A stretch of DNA of 64,000 nt from Taxawa tesnikishii (nom. ined.) (Eukaryota > Ascomycota > Dothideomycetes > Dothideales): positions 558,001-622,000 of the forward strand of contig JAPDRO010000022.1 in NCBI GenBank assembly GCA_030247885.1, written 5' to 3'. This document shows positions 22,578 through 34,904 of this stretch, in pieces. Both the position numbers and the translations under genes were made by a program. The notes beneath the pieces are model-generated. The model did not search any database and was not told where the DNA came from. It saw only the letters and a program-made list of their open reading frames with translations. Position 1 is the first letter of the stretch; the number at the start of each line of letters is the position of its first letter.

Positions 22578-24038
22578 ATGAGCACTCCGCGCCTCCGCCT
22601 TTCATTCGTGCTGGCCGCCGTCGCCCTTCTCCTCATCACTCGCTACACTCTCTTCTCCGACTCGGACATTTCCGACGTTGCGCGATGGAAACAAGGCTCG
22701 TCGTCTCACGTGCAGGAAGAAGTTGCCCACGACAGTGACATTGTGAAGGCGCTCAAACTGAGCCCAAGCTTCGAATATCGGCGCCACTGCCTGCTTGCAC
22801 ATCCCAAACGAGGTCTGACACGGGAGTCCTTGGTCAACGTCTCTCAGTCGCTCTTCAGCAAAGCCTTCGATCTAGTAGCGGAATCACTTCCGGACAGCAG
22901 CTTGCCGCCATGCCCCTCTACTACCAAAATTGACGTCCCCTATTTCGATTTCCGCGCCCGTGTCGACACGAGTGCCCTTATGCTCGGCATGGCCACCACT
23001 CTCAAGCGGATCGAAGACAGCTTGCCACCGCTTTCTAGGTGGCTTTCGAACACAAAGTCGACCCTTGTTGTCGTTCTTGTGGATCAGCCCGACCTGAACG
23101 CCGTCAGGGAAGGTGTGGAGAATGTCCGCTCCAAGGCCGAAAAACTTGGCATGAGCCTGATATTCGAGCCGTACCCGGATCCCAAAGCCACCGAGGGACT
23201 GAAAAACTTTGCCCTTGCAGCAGCGCTGCAGAAGAACCGGCGACCGGAGACGCAGTGGTTCGCCATCACTGACGACGACACCTTTTTCCTGAATCTCCCA
23301 CGCGTGCTCGATGCACTCAAACCATACGACAGCACAAAACCCTACTACATCGGCGCTCTGACCGAAGGACTCTTTCGAATCCGGAGGGAAGGGTTCAAAG
23401 CCTGGGGTGGCGGTGGCTTCTTCATCTCTCCCCTCTGATGGAGACGCTTGCCAAAAACTCAAAGACTTGCCTCAAACTCGACCAAGGCTTCGGCGATCTC
23501 CTCTGGCGCGACTGCATCCTCGAAGTCACCTCCCCTACCGTCAAGCTGACCCAACTCGCCGGTCTGAACCAGCAGGACATCTGGGGGACGTCTCTGGCTT
23601 CTACGAGTCCGGTCTGAACCCCTGCTGACCGTGCATCACTGGAAGAGCTGGCACTTTTACCCGGTTCCCCTCGCGCACCTGGTGGCCGATGTCGCCGGCC
23701 CCGACACGTTCCTGCAGCGCTACAAGTTCGCTGACGACGCCGTCCTCACGAATGGCTATAGCAGTGTCCGCTACCCGAACGGACTCCCGGACTTGCACCG
23801 CGCGGAACTGACGTTCGTCGAGGATGTCAACCTCCATCACATACCTGACAGGCTGGAGTTCCATCACAGTATGGGTCAGATGAGACCTGCATTGGACAAG
23901 AAAGACAAGCTGAGTTGGCGGTTCGAGCATGCGGCCAAGGCCAAGGACGGGAGCGTAAGGCAATTCTACGTGATGAGGGGACAAGGGGGCAAGCAGAGTC
24001 CTGACAGCGTGATTGAGGTTGATTGGAGGAAGGGTTGA
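22578..24038 (+). CDS. GT31-like glycosyltransferase, type II membrane protein
   Basis: An N-terminal anchor (LSFVLAAVALLLITRYTLF) is followed by a luminal domain with STLVVVLVDQPD, the metal-binding DxD-type motif in FAITDDDTFFLNLPRVL, YYIGALTEG and WGGGGFFIS, then DQGFGDLLWRDC. These are typical of fungal GT31/DUF604-like enzymes of the Golgi; donor and acceptor sugars are unknown. A single exon is sufficient. The frame breaks three times, at runs 23430-23433 (C), 23583-23587 (G) and 23619-23622 (C), each as if one base were absent; with these restored the protein is about 487 residues and continuous to the stop at 24036-24038. The ATG at 22578 is chosen because it precedes the anchor; upstream frame is microsatellite. 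Confidence 0.85.
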
Positions 24039-24428
24039 TCTTTCCTTCCATGTGTATATGTAAACGGGGGCAGTATGGGCTAGGGACTGGAAAACATGGG
24101 CATGGCGTTTGCGATCTAGAGGTGTTCAAAACACAAAATACAATTCATACCTTTTTCGCGGTGGAAACAAAACGTCTCTCGGCATTGACGTGTACGCATC
24201 TATACCTACCTACCTACAGGGGCGAGAATGACCTTCGTACAGCAAAAGCCAGGTGACAAAGAACGTAACGGAACCAAGTATCTTTGTTGTTTGTACGTAT
24301 GTTCATATGTCCCTAGATCTCCAAAGAGCGTCTAAAAAGTCGCAGATCTCCCTCAACCTTTTCTACGCAACAACTCTTGTCGCCACCGCCATTTCCGCTG
24401 CCCCTAAAAACATGAACAGGCCAAGCCC
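24039..24428. other. Intergenic region between convergent genes
   Basis: 3' ends of the GT31-like gene and the minus-strand serine hydrolase gene. No other feature seen. Confidence 0.4.
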
Positions 24429-26325
24429 TCACTGTTTCTCCAACGTCGCTCTCAACACCCTCGGCTCAACACTGACAGCGTCACCCTTTGCATCGAGGCC
24501 GAACACGAAATCATCAATGGCCACTTCGCCGTACATGACGCCGTCAACGCCTCCCCAAGTCGCGCATCTGCCCGTCTGCGTGAACACGCCACCGCCGTTT
24601 GAAGCGCTGGGTAGCACGACCGATCGGAAGGCAATCTCCGTACCGTTGCCGTTTTCGGTCACCAGATCGGTGGGGTAGAGTCTGAGGTCCACGGCAGACT
24701 TGGCATTCCTGAGGGCTGCGACCAGGGGAGCATGTCCGTACCGTTGCTGACCCAGCGTGAGACTTGCAGACCGGACTTGGCGTCCGCAACAGCGAGGGTG
24801 ATGGACGAGTTCAGCGCCGCGGCGGTGTAGGTGCCCGCGAACTGAGCCTCGGCCTGGGCCCTAGCGGCCTGTTCCAACGCCGGGAGGAAGTGTTCGGTAA
24901 CAGTGTCGGCGAGGTACCCGACATTGGCGGTCGCGCCGTCGCCCGCTGACATGATGACGAACCCGGCCTCGTAGTCCGGCAGGAGCACGATGTAGGCGCT
25001 GTAGCTGCCAATGTCGCCGCTTTTGGTGTAGAGATCCACGACACGGTTCGACACTTGGGTGCGCAGGATCTCCCACGGCTTGCCCACAGACATCTGTAGG
25101 GACGAGGTGTGTGTCGAGGGCTTCATCCAGCGGCGGGTGGTAAGGGGCGAGAGGAAGCGGTGGGACAGGATGCTCTGACCCAGGCGGACAAAGTCGGCGG
25201 GGGTGCTGTAAATGCCGGCTGCTCTGCTGATGCATTAGTCGCGCAAGACTAGATGTGACAGCGGTAATCAATACTTACGGGCCTTCATCTCCGACGTTGT
25301 AGTTCCAGCCACTGGTGGTAGCGTCTCCTGGAATGATCTTGTTGGTAGTATCAATGGGCTGATCGTAGCTAGATCTGGTCATGTTGAGGCGGTCGAAGAG
25401 GCTCGTCTGCAGTGTGGGTGCATAATCGTGACCAGTTATGTTTTCCAGAGCATAACCGAGCAGCTGGAAGGCAGCATTAGAGTAGATGGGCGTAGTAAAC
25501 GGGGCGAATACTGGATGACGACGGGCGAGGCCCTGCAACCACTCTGTTACACAAGAGATTCATTAGCTGAGAAATTCATCTCGCGGCGCGCAGTTTGGGG
25601 ACCGATGGCTGAACGTACCTGCGCGCGAGCACGGTGTATTGCCGGTCAAACCGCATGGCGGTATCTCGCTGCTGTTGAGCGGGGAAGTCCAAGCTGCGTT
25701 GGCTGTTGCCCTTGCAAGCGCAGCTGCCCAGTTTGAGAGACAAGGTCTGCGGCAGTAGAATCTGTGGAGTATTAGATATCCTCCTGTGGGATTGCGGTCC
25801 AAAGAAACACCTACAGTCTCGTGAAATTCCTGCCAGGTGGCTTGCGAGTGCACCAAGCGTTACTCCCTTCCAGTCAACGCAATCCACCGGATCCTTTCCT
25901 GCAACACAAGAGCGAGCCGCTTGATCAAGCTCCGGAATGAAGTCGGTCACGCTCCGATCCCAATAACAGTCACCAGCTTCGATCAAGAACAGGTAGGCCG
26001 TCAGAAGCTTGGACAAGCTGCCCACTCTGTAAACCGTGTCCACGTCAACATTCTGTGTTGACGTTTCGGCCAACAATGACTTGTTCGCCACTGAGTGTTG
26101 GAACTCGTACACAGTCGAACTCGTATCGAAAAGAGTTACAGAGAAAGAATTTACACTGGCCGTCAGGGACACAGTAGAGTTGGCCAGCTTGGTGGTGTTT
26201 TGGAGGGCGAATTCGAGGTTGCGGAGCGCAGAAGAGATTACATCGCTGCTGGCAAGGGCTTTGGGCGGAAGAAAACTGCTACCAAGAAGCGGGCAGTCAT
26301 ATGCGGAGACAGTACTTCCAACCAA
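24429..26325 (-). CDS. Secreted beta-lactamase-like serine hydrolase
   Basis: Class C beta-lactamase/penicillin-binding fold. Seen: the tail of a signal peptide (SLLWSLVGSTVSA) before YDCPLLG, the SxxK nucleophile motif in YRVGSLSKLLTAY, the YxN motif in PIYSNAAFQLLGYALE, and a KSG motif in YTKSGDIGSYSAYIVL. Fungal members are mostly uncharacterised esterase or peptidase-like proteins. At least four exons; clear joins are GISRDYSAADL (intron about 25815-25762), SRAEWLQGL (about 25616-25553) and DEGPAAGIYS (about 25278-25228). Frame breaks occur at 25681-25684 (G on plus) and 24725-24728 (G on plus). The start is unresolved: the signal-peptide frame meets an in-frame stop near 26350, where an ATG exists in another frame, so an indel or a first exon is missing from the model. 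26325 is only where the supported frame begins. Confidence 0.8.
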
Positions 26326-27150
26326 GCTCCAAAGAAGAGATTGTGATGTTGATGGGTGTGGCCTTCATACTAGCTTTTGTAGAGAATGGTCGATTGATTC
26401 TGGATGAAGAACGATGTGTGGACGATGGAATTGATGATCCGAAAAGTTGCAACTGACCTGACTATATATGCTATCATGGACGGGGACCTCGATGCTGCCT
26501 GTAGCTGCAGGCATCTCATCCACATGGCTGTGCACTCCCAGCCCCGAAGCGTTCGTCAATGAAGCAGACTTGGCGGAGACGGCGATTGGTTTACTCGTAT
26601 GGATAACACTCACAATGCATGGGGATGAGAGGCACAATGCGGGGCCAGTGCTATATGCTGCGACTGAATGAGATTGGAGCAATTGAAAATATTGCCTGCG
26701 GTCATCAGATGCGTGTGTTTCCTGGGGTGATGTTGGTTTGAGAAGAGAGCGGAGAAGCTGACTGGCGTGCTCGTTTGACCGGGCCTCAAAAGGGTCTAGC
26801 TGCTTGGCATCAGTCTAATCTACCACTCGGATGATCTTCTCCGCCGAGACGGGGCTGAGCCGATCATCCTTTCTACATGAGGCATAGTATCGAAAAGTGC
26901 TCGTTATGCGGCTAGCGAGGTCTCAAAGCCCAAGACACAACATCGTCAAAGCACTGCGGCTGAGCATCCCCGTACGCTCAAGGAACATAGCAGGTGACCA
27001 TATTGCACTTTGGACAACTAGCAACGAAGCGGTTTCATACGTGAAGCAGTCGAATGCCATAAGCCTGTTGAGTACCCTTTCTCAGACTGAGACCGCATGA
27101 GAGACGTGAAGCTTCTAAACAACCATCATCAGTCGTGCCCGCGTCAAACG
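26326..27150. other. Intergenic region, about 0.8 kb
   Basis: Promoter side of the serine hydrolase and 3' side of the sugar transporter. No convincing gene or repeat. Confidence 0.35.
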
Positions 27151-29313
27151 CTAAACCTTGGACCTGTGAGCATCCACATTTTCCACCACCTCGACCTCAG
27201 AGGCAGCCAACTGTTTGCCATCCATGCCGACAACATCCAGATCTCCGTTGTGCACGACCTTCTCCACAGCCATGACAGCCTTGTCCGCGAGCTGTTTGTC
27301 CTCGAATACTAGAGAATCGTTAGCAATCCGTTGCACCACCTCACCCGAGCTTCACTCCCTCATCGTCTGGATCAGAAAGGAGAGTTAGCACTTACTGAAA
27401 GCCAACTCCTCCAGCGTGCGGTTGGCGGTTTCGGGGAACATGAACCAAACAAACACAATCTCGAAGGCGAGCCAGCAGCAGTAAGTGATGAGCCACTTCC
27501 AGGTGATGTTCTTGAGACCAATGGGATTGACAAAGGTGGTAAAGAAGCCGGCGCCGCGACCGAAGAATTGGAAGATTGCGATACCGCGGGAGCGCTCGGC
27601 ATAAGGGAACAGTTCGACGAGGTAAGCTTGTCCAATGTTAGCACCACGGGCGCGTAAATTTACGGATTGCACGGGAAGACGAACTGTAAGTGAGTGCGTT
27701 ATAGCCGATATTGTAGCAAGGTGAGTATGCGAAGATGAAGAAGATGGTGGCGACGCCTGCCGCCTTGTTCGTTTTATCGACTAGTGCTTGTTGCATCTGC
27801 AAAAAGAATGTCAGTCAAAGCTGAGGTTTCTTCGGTAGGCTCAGACAAGACGAATCACTCACCGAGACAGTCCAGGCGATGTAGCAGCATAGCAAACTGA
27901 TCGTGCAGGTAAGGTACATTGTTCGTCGACGGAACTTCCTCACAAGCAGGGCGCAAATGACGCCACAAACCAATTGCCAGCAGCTGTTCGCGACGTTGAG
28001 CTTCTGCTTGAAAATGGACGAAGTCTGGCCGATCATCTGCAAAAGGTCACCAAGATAGTACCTTACGCCAAATGTCAGCATGTTCAACAGCACACAGCGT
28101 TCTAGCCCAAGGGCTATGTTTTACGTACGAAATCAGCGTGTTTCCCGACCACTGAGTGAAAAGGCCCAGCATAGATCCGATCAGGACACGACGACGCATA
28201 CCCGGGGATGCGAACATATCTGACCATGACCTTCTGGATGCCTCCAGTTCTATTTGGATAGTGGATTGGATTTGAGCCATCTCGGCCCGGACGAACTCGG
28301 ATTCACGGTCGCCCTCTGCATGATACTTTGCAAGGATCTCATATGCTTCTTCGCGGCGGTCCTTGCTGATGAGCCACTGCGATCTGTCAGCTGGCAGAAC
28401 GTCCTCTCGTTCAACGATGAAGATTCGCTTACACGAGGGCTTTCTGGCAAAAAGCTGCGTGAATTAGCCATCGAACCATTACGGGCGTGCAACAGGGCTT
28501 ACAAGACAAGGGTGATCTGGAGTAGCGATGGCGCCATCTGCAACAGGAAGGCAGCTGCCAAGCCCAATTGCTTTTGATGTTGTTTGTGCCGAAACAGATC
28601 GCAGCGGCGGTGATGGAGCCGATAAAGTATGCCACATTGAATAGCGACGTGAGAACTGGCCGCTCCTTAGGGTATGCCAACTCTCCGATCAAAGATGAGC
28701 CCGAAACGATGCAGGTAGGGATACCGAAGCCTAGGATCATGCGCGCGACTATGTACATCCCAGCTGGGCAGCAACATGAGCTCGGGATCTGTACAATGTT
28801 GTTGGAGACTTTTGCTTACCATTGACGGCGAACCCTTGGATGATGGCACCAACGCACATGACCAGAGAGCCCAGACAGATGGACCATCGTCTGCCCAGCC
28901 GATCGTTGACGATGGGGACGAAAGGCAAGGAGAGAATGGCTCCGAGCGAGTAGCTTGCTGCAATGATGCCCTTCAGGGAACCTTGCGGGTTGTGAAAGTC
29001 TGCCCGAACGTTAGAGTATGGCCTTCGGTATGCTCCGCCTTACTCACGCGTTGTCCAGGATGGTACAATTTGCAGCGCGTTGATCATCTGGGAGTCGAAA
29101 CCGGAAGTTAATTCGATGCCCATACTGGATTAAAAGGTCAGCATAGCAGGCGTCGTCCGAGGATGGGGTCACTGACCATGTTGGGAAGAGCATAAAGTAG
29201 ATGTAGCGCAGGTTCGGCTTTCTATACCAGGCGACTGTATCCTCCTCCACAATGCGCGTGAGGATAGGATCCGACGCGCCCGTCTCCTTGCTCTTGGGGT
29301 TGAGGATGCCCAT
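27151..29313 (-). CDS. MFS hexose/lactose-permease-type sugar transporter
   Basis: Twelve-helix sugar porter of the plasma membrane, closest in style to fungal lactose permeases. Seen from the start: MGILNPKSKETG, RKPNLRYIYFMLFPTCMGIELTSGFDSQMINALQ, GRRWSICLGSLVMC, the PESPRWLISKDR sugar-porter signature after helix 6, FTQWSGNTLISYYLGDLL, YLVELFPYAERSRGIAIFQFFGR and PETANRTLEELAF near the end. Eight or more short exons with clean GT-AG joins. One frame break near 28546-28549 turns WQLPSLLQMAPSLLQ into another frame, as if one base were absent in a CC pair. Substrate is inferred from family only. The ATG at 29313 starts the conserved N-terminus. Confidence 0.88.
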
Positions 29314-31396
29314 TGTTGCGGCGGCTGCTATCTATCGTCCGGTTCAAGTCGGGTGGGGTTTCCGCTAATTCGTAGTTTCGTAAGTTTAGGACGTCGTTGT
29401 CTGCGCGCTTCACACGACGATCAACACAGCACGCGCGTTCTAGGAAGAAGCGAGCCTGGAGCGCAGCGCCTGGCGACGTCTCAGAGCGTGAGGAGGACCA
29501 TTTACTTAAGTCGATCGACTCTGCATGCTGCCATTCCCGAGGTCCACATGCCGAGTATGGGATGACGGCGCAGTATAGGCTGTTCCGATTGTTTGAGGCA
29601 TAGTAGCAATGCCTAAGCGGCTTGACCTTGGCTTGGCTAGTCTTGTAAACCCCGGACCTCCAGCGGCTTGGGATGAGCTTACGTCTGCCACAAGAAGGGC
29701 GGAACCGCTACACGCTAATTCGGAGCGAAGTGCCGCAGACTTGGATACGACAAGAGCCCGCCTGAAATGAGAACTCATCCATCTTGAATGCGCGTGATCA
29801 GCACGTCCGAGTCCGATGTATACTGCAGCAAGAGGATCTGGGGTAAATCTGGGGCCCCAAAAGAGTCCGTCCTCAGGGTCTGGGCTCGGCTCCATGGGCC
29901 GACGGAGCGAGTCGGAGTCGAGCAACAACCCTGATATCGAAGATGTGCAGGATCAAGAACTGTCCGAAACCCATTCGGTGATGCAGTTGGCCTGGTGCCA
30001 AGCCCATCCTACCCCGCAAAAGTACAGGCTGAATGTGTTAAGGTAAGCTGCCAAGCGGGTTAATATAACAAGCCAAGGCGCTTCAGCAGAGCAAGCAGTT
30101 GGAACGGCGCAGGTGACCTGATGTTTGGAGATTCCTATCGGCCAATGTAACGTACTCTGGCCCTGGCCTCGGTGATGTTGCAATGTCTGTCGCGCATATT
30201 ACTCCGCGGAAGGAAGGGCACCAGAGACAAGGACAAGTCGTGTAGCACAGGTCACATTGAAGCGTGAGGGAGGAGGTCTGAAGATGAACGCAAATGGGTC
30301 ATTCGTTACGGAACCCAAACAAACGTAACAAAGCGATCTGGCCAGCAACCGCTATGCCGTGTTCATCTCGGAAAGAAAATCAGTCAGGTGAAGCAGATAG
30401 ACTACCACGGAGTGGCCTTGACGTACTGTGTTGTGGTACTCGTCCCAGATGCGAGATAAAACCAATTGTAGTTTTTACACAGGGCCTCGCGGGATCAAAT
30501 CTACGCCAGAAGCGGCATACAAATTGACATGCGTTCTGAGAGATACACGGCTTATTCTGCCTGTTGGAACAGGTATATCTCGAGCAATATTGCCTCAAAC
30601 ACCCTGCGCAGTTTGTCTCTCTTGATGCATGTATGATTTCGAAGCGCACTGTTGCGTCGAGAGCAGAGCGAGTTCGCGTAGACTTTTGTGAAACGATTTT
30701 GCATAGTCCCTGCGGTGAAGTTTTCAGACACTACTACGCGTTATCTTATGACCTAGCCGCTCCTCCAAGAGTTTGACTTTCGGGTACCGCGCCGCCAAAC
30801 TCCTTCGACCTCCTTAGCCAATCACAATCCGCGCTAGAGCCCTCAACCTTATACGCGCAAGATTATTATTAGAATAAGATTTACTAGAAAATTATACTGT
30901 AAAGGTCAGGATGCGCTGGCTCGTGGGCTGCAGTCGGTCTATCAGTTGCGATGAAACCATGCACAAGCACCATCGTTGTCGAAATGAGCATGACCAGAAC
31001 TTACTTACGTACTATGCCGCATAACGAGACGACGGAAGAATTTGTTATAGTAAAGTCATTAGCGGAGCTCAATTCATCTGAGCATGTTTATACGACAAAG
31101 CTCCATTGCGGTGTGGGCTCATGAGAAAACCTTCTCGAGATGCTCAACAAGTGTACCATGGAATGAGTACGCTGTGGAGATGTAGGTTGTGTAACAGACT
31201 TCTGCCTTCTTTCTCGCCACATGTCTGCCTAGAGTTGCACGACATAAAAGAATTCTCTTCCCCTCGGTGTACTCATTCCCATTCCCTTCCTTCATCACAC
31301 CCCAAGTCGCCAGCGACCAAGCAACGACAACCAAGCACCGACAACAACAATCACAGCGACCTCAACAGCAGCAAGAAAAGAACCAGAACAGCAATC
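29314..31396. other. Gene-poor intergenic region, about 2.1 kb
   Basis: Many short frames on both strands but none with recognisable motifs or codon regularity. A short AT-rich patch at about 30850-30905 looks like a small RIP-affected scrap. The last 200 bp are the promoter and 5' UTR of the small secreted protein gene. Confidence 0.4.
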
Positions 31397-31840
31397 ATGC
31401 AACTTCCAAAGATAATCCTGGTCGTCATGGCCGTCTGCGGTGCCGTTTTGGCGACTCCAGTCAAGGGCCGCCCAGATTCATGGAAACCCGTGCCATACTG
31501 GGAATTGCCTCAGTGTGTCGTAAGTCCTTGTTGCCTGACTATACCATCGCCAAGCATGACACGAGGCTGATACGACATGCAGCAACAATGCATGCTCGAG
31601 AGCCCTGGTTACGACATCAAAACAAAGTCGATGAAACAGTACTGCGGGTTCAAGGGGAGAGACAAGATGGAGATGTGGACGGTGAAGAAGTTCATTCCAT
31701 GCTGCAACCGTGAATGCCCTAAGGAGCAGAGGGATCAATTTTCGAAGGGTGAGTTGTGGCTGAGCGTCCTGAATCTCGAACCGTGCTGACGAGGAACAGA
31801 ATCCCTGCGGTGGCACAAAGACGTTTGCGGATGGAACTGA
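31397..31840 (+). CDS. Small secreted cysteine-rich protein
   Basis: Exons 31397-31519, 31583-31748 and 31800-31840 give about 109 residues. A clear signal peptide (LPKIILVVMAVCGAVLA) is followed by a mature part of about 90 residues with seven cysteines in the order LPQC-x3-C, YC, PCC, EC, VC. LPQCVQQC looks like the start of a CFEM domain, but the CxC pair of CFEM is absent, so I do not assign that family. Size, secretion and cysteine content fit an effector or antimicrobial candidate; that is inference. It stands alone, with gene-poor sequence on both sides. The splice joins (CVQQC, FSKESLRW) are clean and there is no frame break. Confidence 0.75.
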
Positions 31841-32914
31841 GAGCTTGGCGAAAGAAGCGTGATCGTGGCAGCAAATACCAAAATGCTTGGATGCGGTGTG
31901 GAACATGTGCCGGATAAAAGCCCCGTCAAGCGCGTCAAGCCTACGGGCTTGCTCAATGAACCACACAAGGACCGCGGCAGAAGTGCATACGTAATCCGTC
32001 GTGACCAAGCTGAGCATCAAGAGCGCACCCAATGTGATAGTGGACTGATCGAGCAACTGTTTATCGATCTTCGGCCTCGCCGCCTTTTGGCAGAGAACCA
32101 GCATAGTCTCTTGACCTTCTCATAATGTCAGCTTCTTGTGTTGATTAGCACCGTTGCTGTACGGTGATTCGCACCTTGCTTGGATCTTTCTCCAATATCA
32201 CGTGAGTCAGACTGGACAGCAAAGAGGTCGATAGAGCAAAAACTGTAGTCAACATAGAAAAGAAGTCAACTTCTCCCCAATTGCAGTAGGACTTGATCAT
32301 ACCTTACGCTCTGGAGAGCATTTGGGCGTCTTGGACGAGACTGAGTGATCGTGATGCTCTGAATCCGGTTTGGAACATGGCCACTTGACCGCCGGTATGC
32401 ATTGATTGGCGTCTTCGACATAGCGCGGCACTCATGCCTACCCTGTTCAAGGCTGGATTGGTCATGGTACTTTGTGGCTTCGTGTGTTCTATGGATCTGG
32501 ATGACCCGATATGGCGGCGGTAGGCATCCGTGTTCAGATCTTGGGATGGCGTGACCTTCGTATTTGCGACCTGCGTCAAGGGGTCGCCGCGACAAGCTTG
32601 TCGACAAGCTGACAGATGGATGCTCGACGGCATGCTTGTGTCGAACAAGCGTAAGCTGCCGCAAGCTAGAACCATGGAGGCCCGAGTAGAAGCGATGGAG
32701 AAAGAATGTTTGCCCCGGCGCGTTTCGATTCATCCACCAATGTTGACATTGACAAGTGATGTCTCGAAAACGCTCGTCAGTGGCCAGGATATGTCGAGCT
32801 TGGGATAGTAGCATGAAATGTCCAGCTGTAGAGAAGTTTGCCCATGGCCCTGTCAAGAACGGGCACAGCAGGACAAGCCAAGAGGAACGCAGATAGAGTG
32901 TTGTTCATGTGCGC
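31841..32914. other. Gene-poor intergenic region
   Basis: About 1.1 kb after the small secreted protein gene. No gene was recognised on either strand. Confidence 0.35.
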
Positions 32915-34290
32915 GTATCGTGGCAAAGCACGTTGGCCTGGTTCGGCGGACAGTGTGGTGGAAATGGACCGGCTGACTACGTCAGGGCTAGGATCGGACA
33001 TATGAGGTGGCAGAGTTCGTCGCGGCAAAGCTTCGCCGCTGGGCAGCGGCGTAGATAGAAGTGGATATGTCAGAAGAAGACCAGCAATTTCCACAAGAAG
33101 GTATGTCGGCCAGTGACAAGTGCTGTGGCAAAGCACACATCGACGGGTTAACATTTGGCTGAAGCTTGACCCTCCTTGCGGATACGCTTGTGTATGTCCG
33201 AGACGCCAGAGTCGATCCGGCATGACTGTAGCGCTGGACAGCGGACATTGATGGAATGTGTAACACACCGAACCTTCCAGTACAGCCATGAAAAGCGCGT
33301 CGTCCTAGGGTATACGCTGTGGCAGAGCGCATGTCGATATGGGCTTGAGTATAACCGAATGACCCAGCCAGGACCTATCTCGAACGTCTGGGATAGTAGA
33401 ATATGCCGGAAGACGCTCCGGAGATGGCATTGGTTGATGCACGAATGGCAGAAAACACCGGAAACGCCCATGTGAAGAAGGTTGATGATATCATTGGCTT
33501 CCTTGGCTACAGCAGCGAGTGGAAGGAGTGAGCCCGGTTGCAGTTGTGTTGGTTCCTGATGATTTCCAGTATGGAGAGGTTACCAAGAGATGGGGGAAGG
33601 ACCGCGAAGTTTGCGCAGTTTGCACCGAACGTCAAATCTTTGGCCGTCGCCGTCGCAATGTCGCAATGTCGCAGTGTCGCAGATCTTACAACATGCCCAT
33701 ATCACCATCGACAGGTGCTAACTCTTGCAGGCGCGTAGCGTGTCTCCTCTCATGCAGTCGTGCAGAATGTCGCTGCGGTGATTCTTCTCCCGGCGGGCGT
33801 CGTCATTGCGTGAGCCTGCCGCCTGCGACGGGTTTCCAGGACAAGTGCTGTGGCAGAACACATTGGTTTGTTTCGTTGAGCATGCTTGGGGCCCTATCAG
33901 CTGGAGTAGACATGAGAGAAACTGGAGTAACTATGGGAAGAAGGTCGCCCAAGAGCAAGTGCTGTGGCAGAGCACGTTGATGTGGTTGGAATATGCTGTG
34001 ACATTGACACGAATTGGAGTGAACATCGCAGCGTAGACCGAGGACAAACACGGTCAGAAAATGATCCAGGGCATGTGCTTGCGGAACTGAACGGACCAAC
34101 TGGGCGCAGATCGTCGTGGCACCAGAGTTTGTTTGCAGCAGTGGTTGAATTGCAACAGGCTTCGCCGTTCGGCAGTGGCACTAGTCGAACCAAACGTGGC
34201 AGGAAAGAAGACCAGGAAGGATGACCAGGAAAGGGTAGGTTGTTCGTAGGCCAGGACTGCTGCGGCAGAGCACATCGATGGCACACAGTC
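32915..34290. repeat. Decayed tandem repeat, period about 100 bp
   Basis: A core close to GCTGTGGCAGAGCACATTG recurs at about 32920, 33125, 33235, 33318, 33848, 33962 and 34259, with weaker copies near 33030, 33420 and 34165. Several neighbouring copies are 85-120 bp apart. The core is itself an imperfect hairpin (GTGCT ... AGCAC). Sequence between cores is only loosely shared. The copies are not RIP-mutated. No gene was recognised in it; on the minus strand the core reads ALPQHL-like in short broken frames. Confidence 0.6.
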
Positions 34291-34329
34291 GAGCGTGGAG
34301 GCCTGTATTGGTTCGAGCTTCGTTCTTGG

Positions 34330-34600
34330 TTTGAACGGCTGGGCGAAAAGCGGAGTGTGCAAGTGGCTGAGCGAGAAAACGACGTGTGGATGGCTGAACA
34401 AGAGCCGATATTGGGATGGCTGGACGCAAGTCGGCGTTTGGATGATTAAATGGAAGCTGACGTTCGAGCGAACGAGCATTTGACTGGAAGTGTCGCATGC
34501 TGGACGCTGGACTGGCTGAACGAGAGCTGACGATGGGTGGGCGAGCGAACAACTGGGCGCTTGTTTGGTTGAACGCTGAGGGTTTGGTGCTATGCATTTG
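34330..34600. repeat. Degenerate minisatellite, unit about 30 bp
   Basis: Variants of TGGCTGAACGAGAGC recur at about 34337, 34361, 34390, 34418 and 34513, with spacing near 25-35 bp in most of the stretch. It directly follows the approximately 100-bp array and precedes the DHHC gene's 3' end. Confidence 0.5.
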
Positions 34601-34904
34601 GCTTGGACCAGAATCGAATGCAGGACATGCAAAAGAGAGAAGATGGTTGATATGTCGACAGGTTGGTTGCATTGTTGATGTTGCGATTCTGACAATTGTC
34701 TCCCCGACACCACGTAGAGGCGCAAAGCATTATCGGGGTTCCCAGGAAGGTCACATCTAGCAGACCGCGGTAACGGCATCACTACTGCTAGACTCCTGGG
34801 TGCCTAATGATGGGGGCCGGTGGGAAGTCTGTACCACACGCATCAAAAGGACTTTTCTAACGGGGGGCTTGCCTTTCCCTCCGAGTGAGTTTTGCCAGGC
34901 GTGC
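34601..34904. other. Spacer before the DHHC gene 3' end
   Basis: About 300 bp between the minisatellite and the stop codon of the minus-strand DHHC gene. Nothing recognised beyond a likely 3' UTR. Confidence 0.35.
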
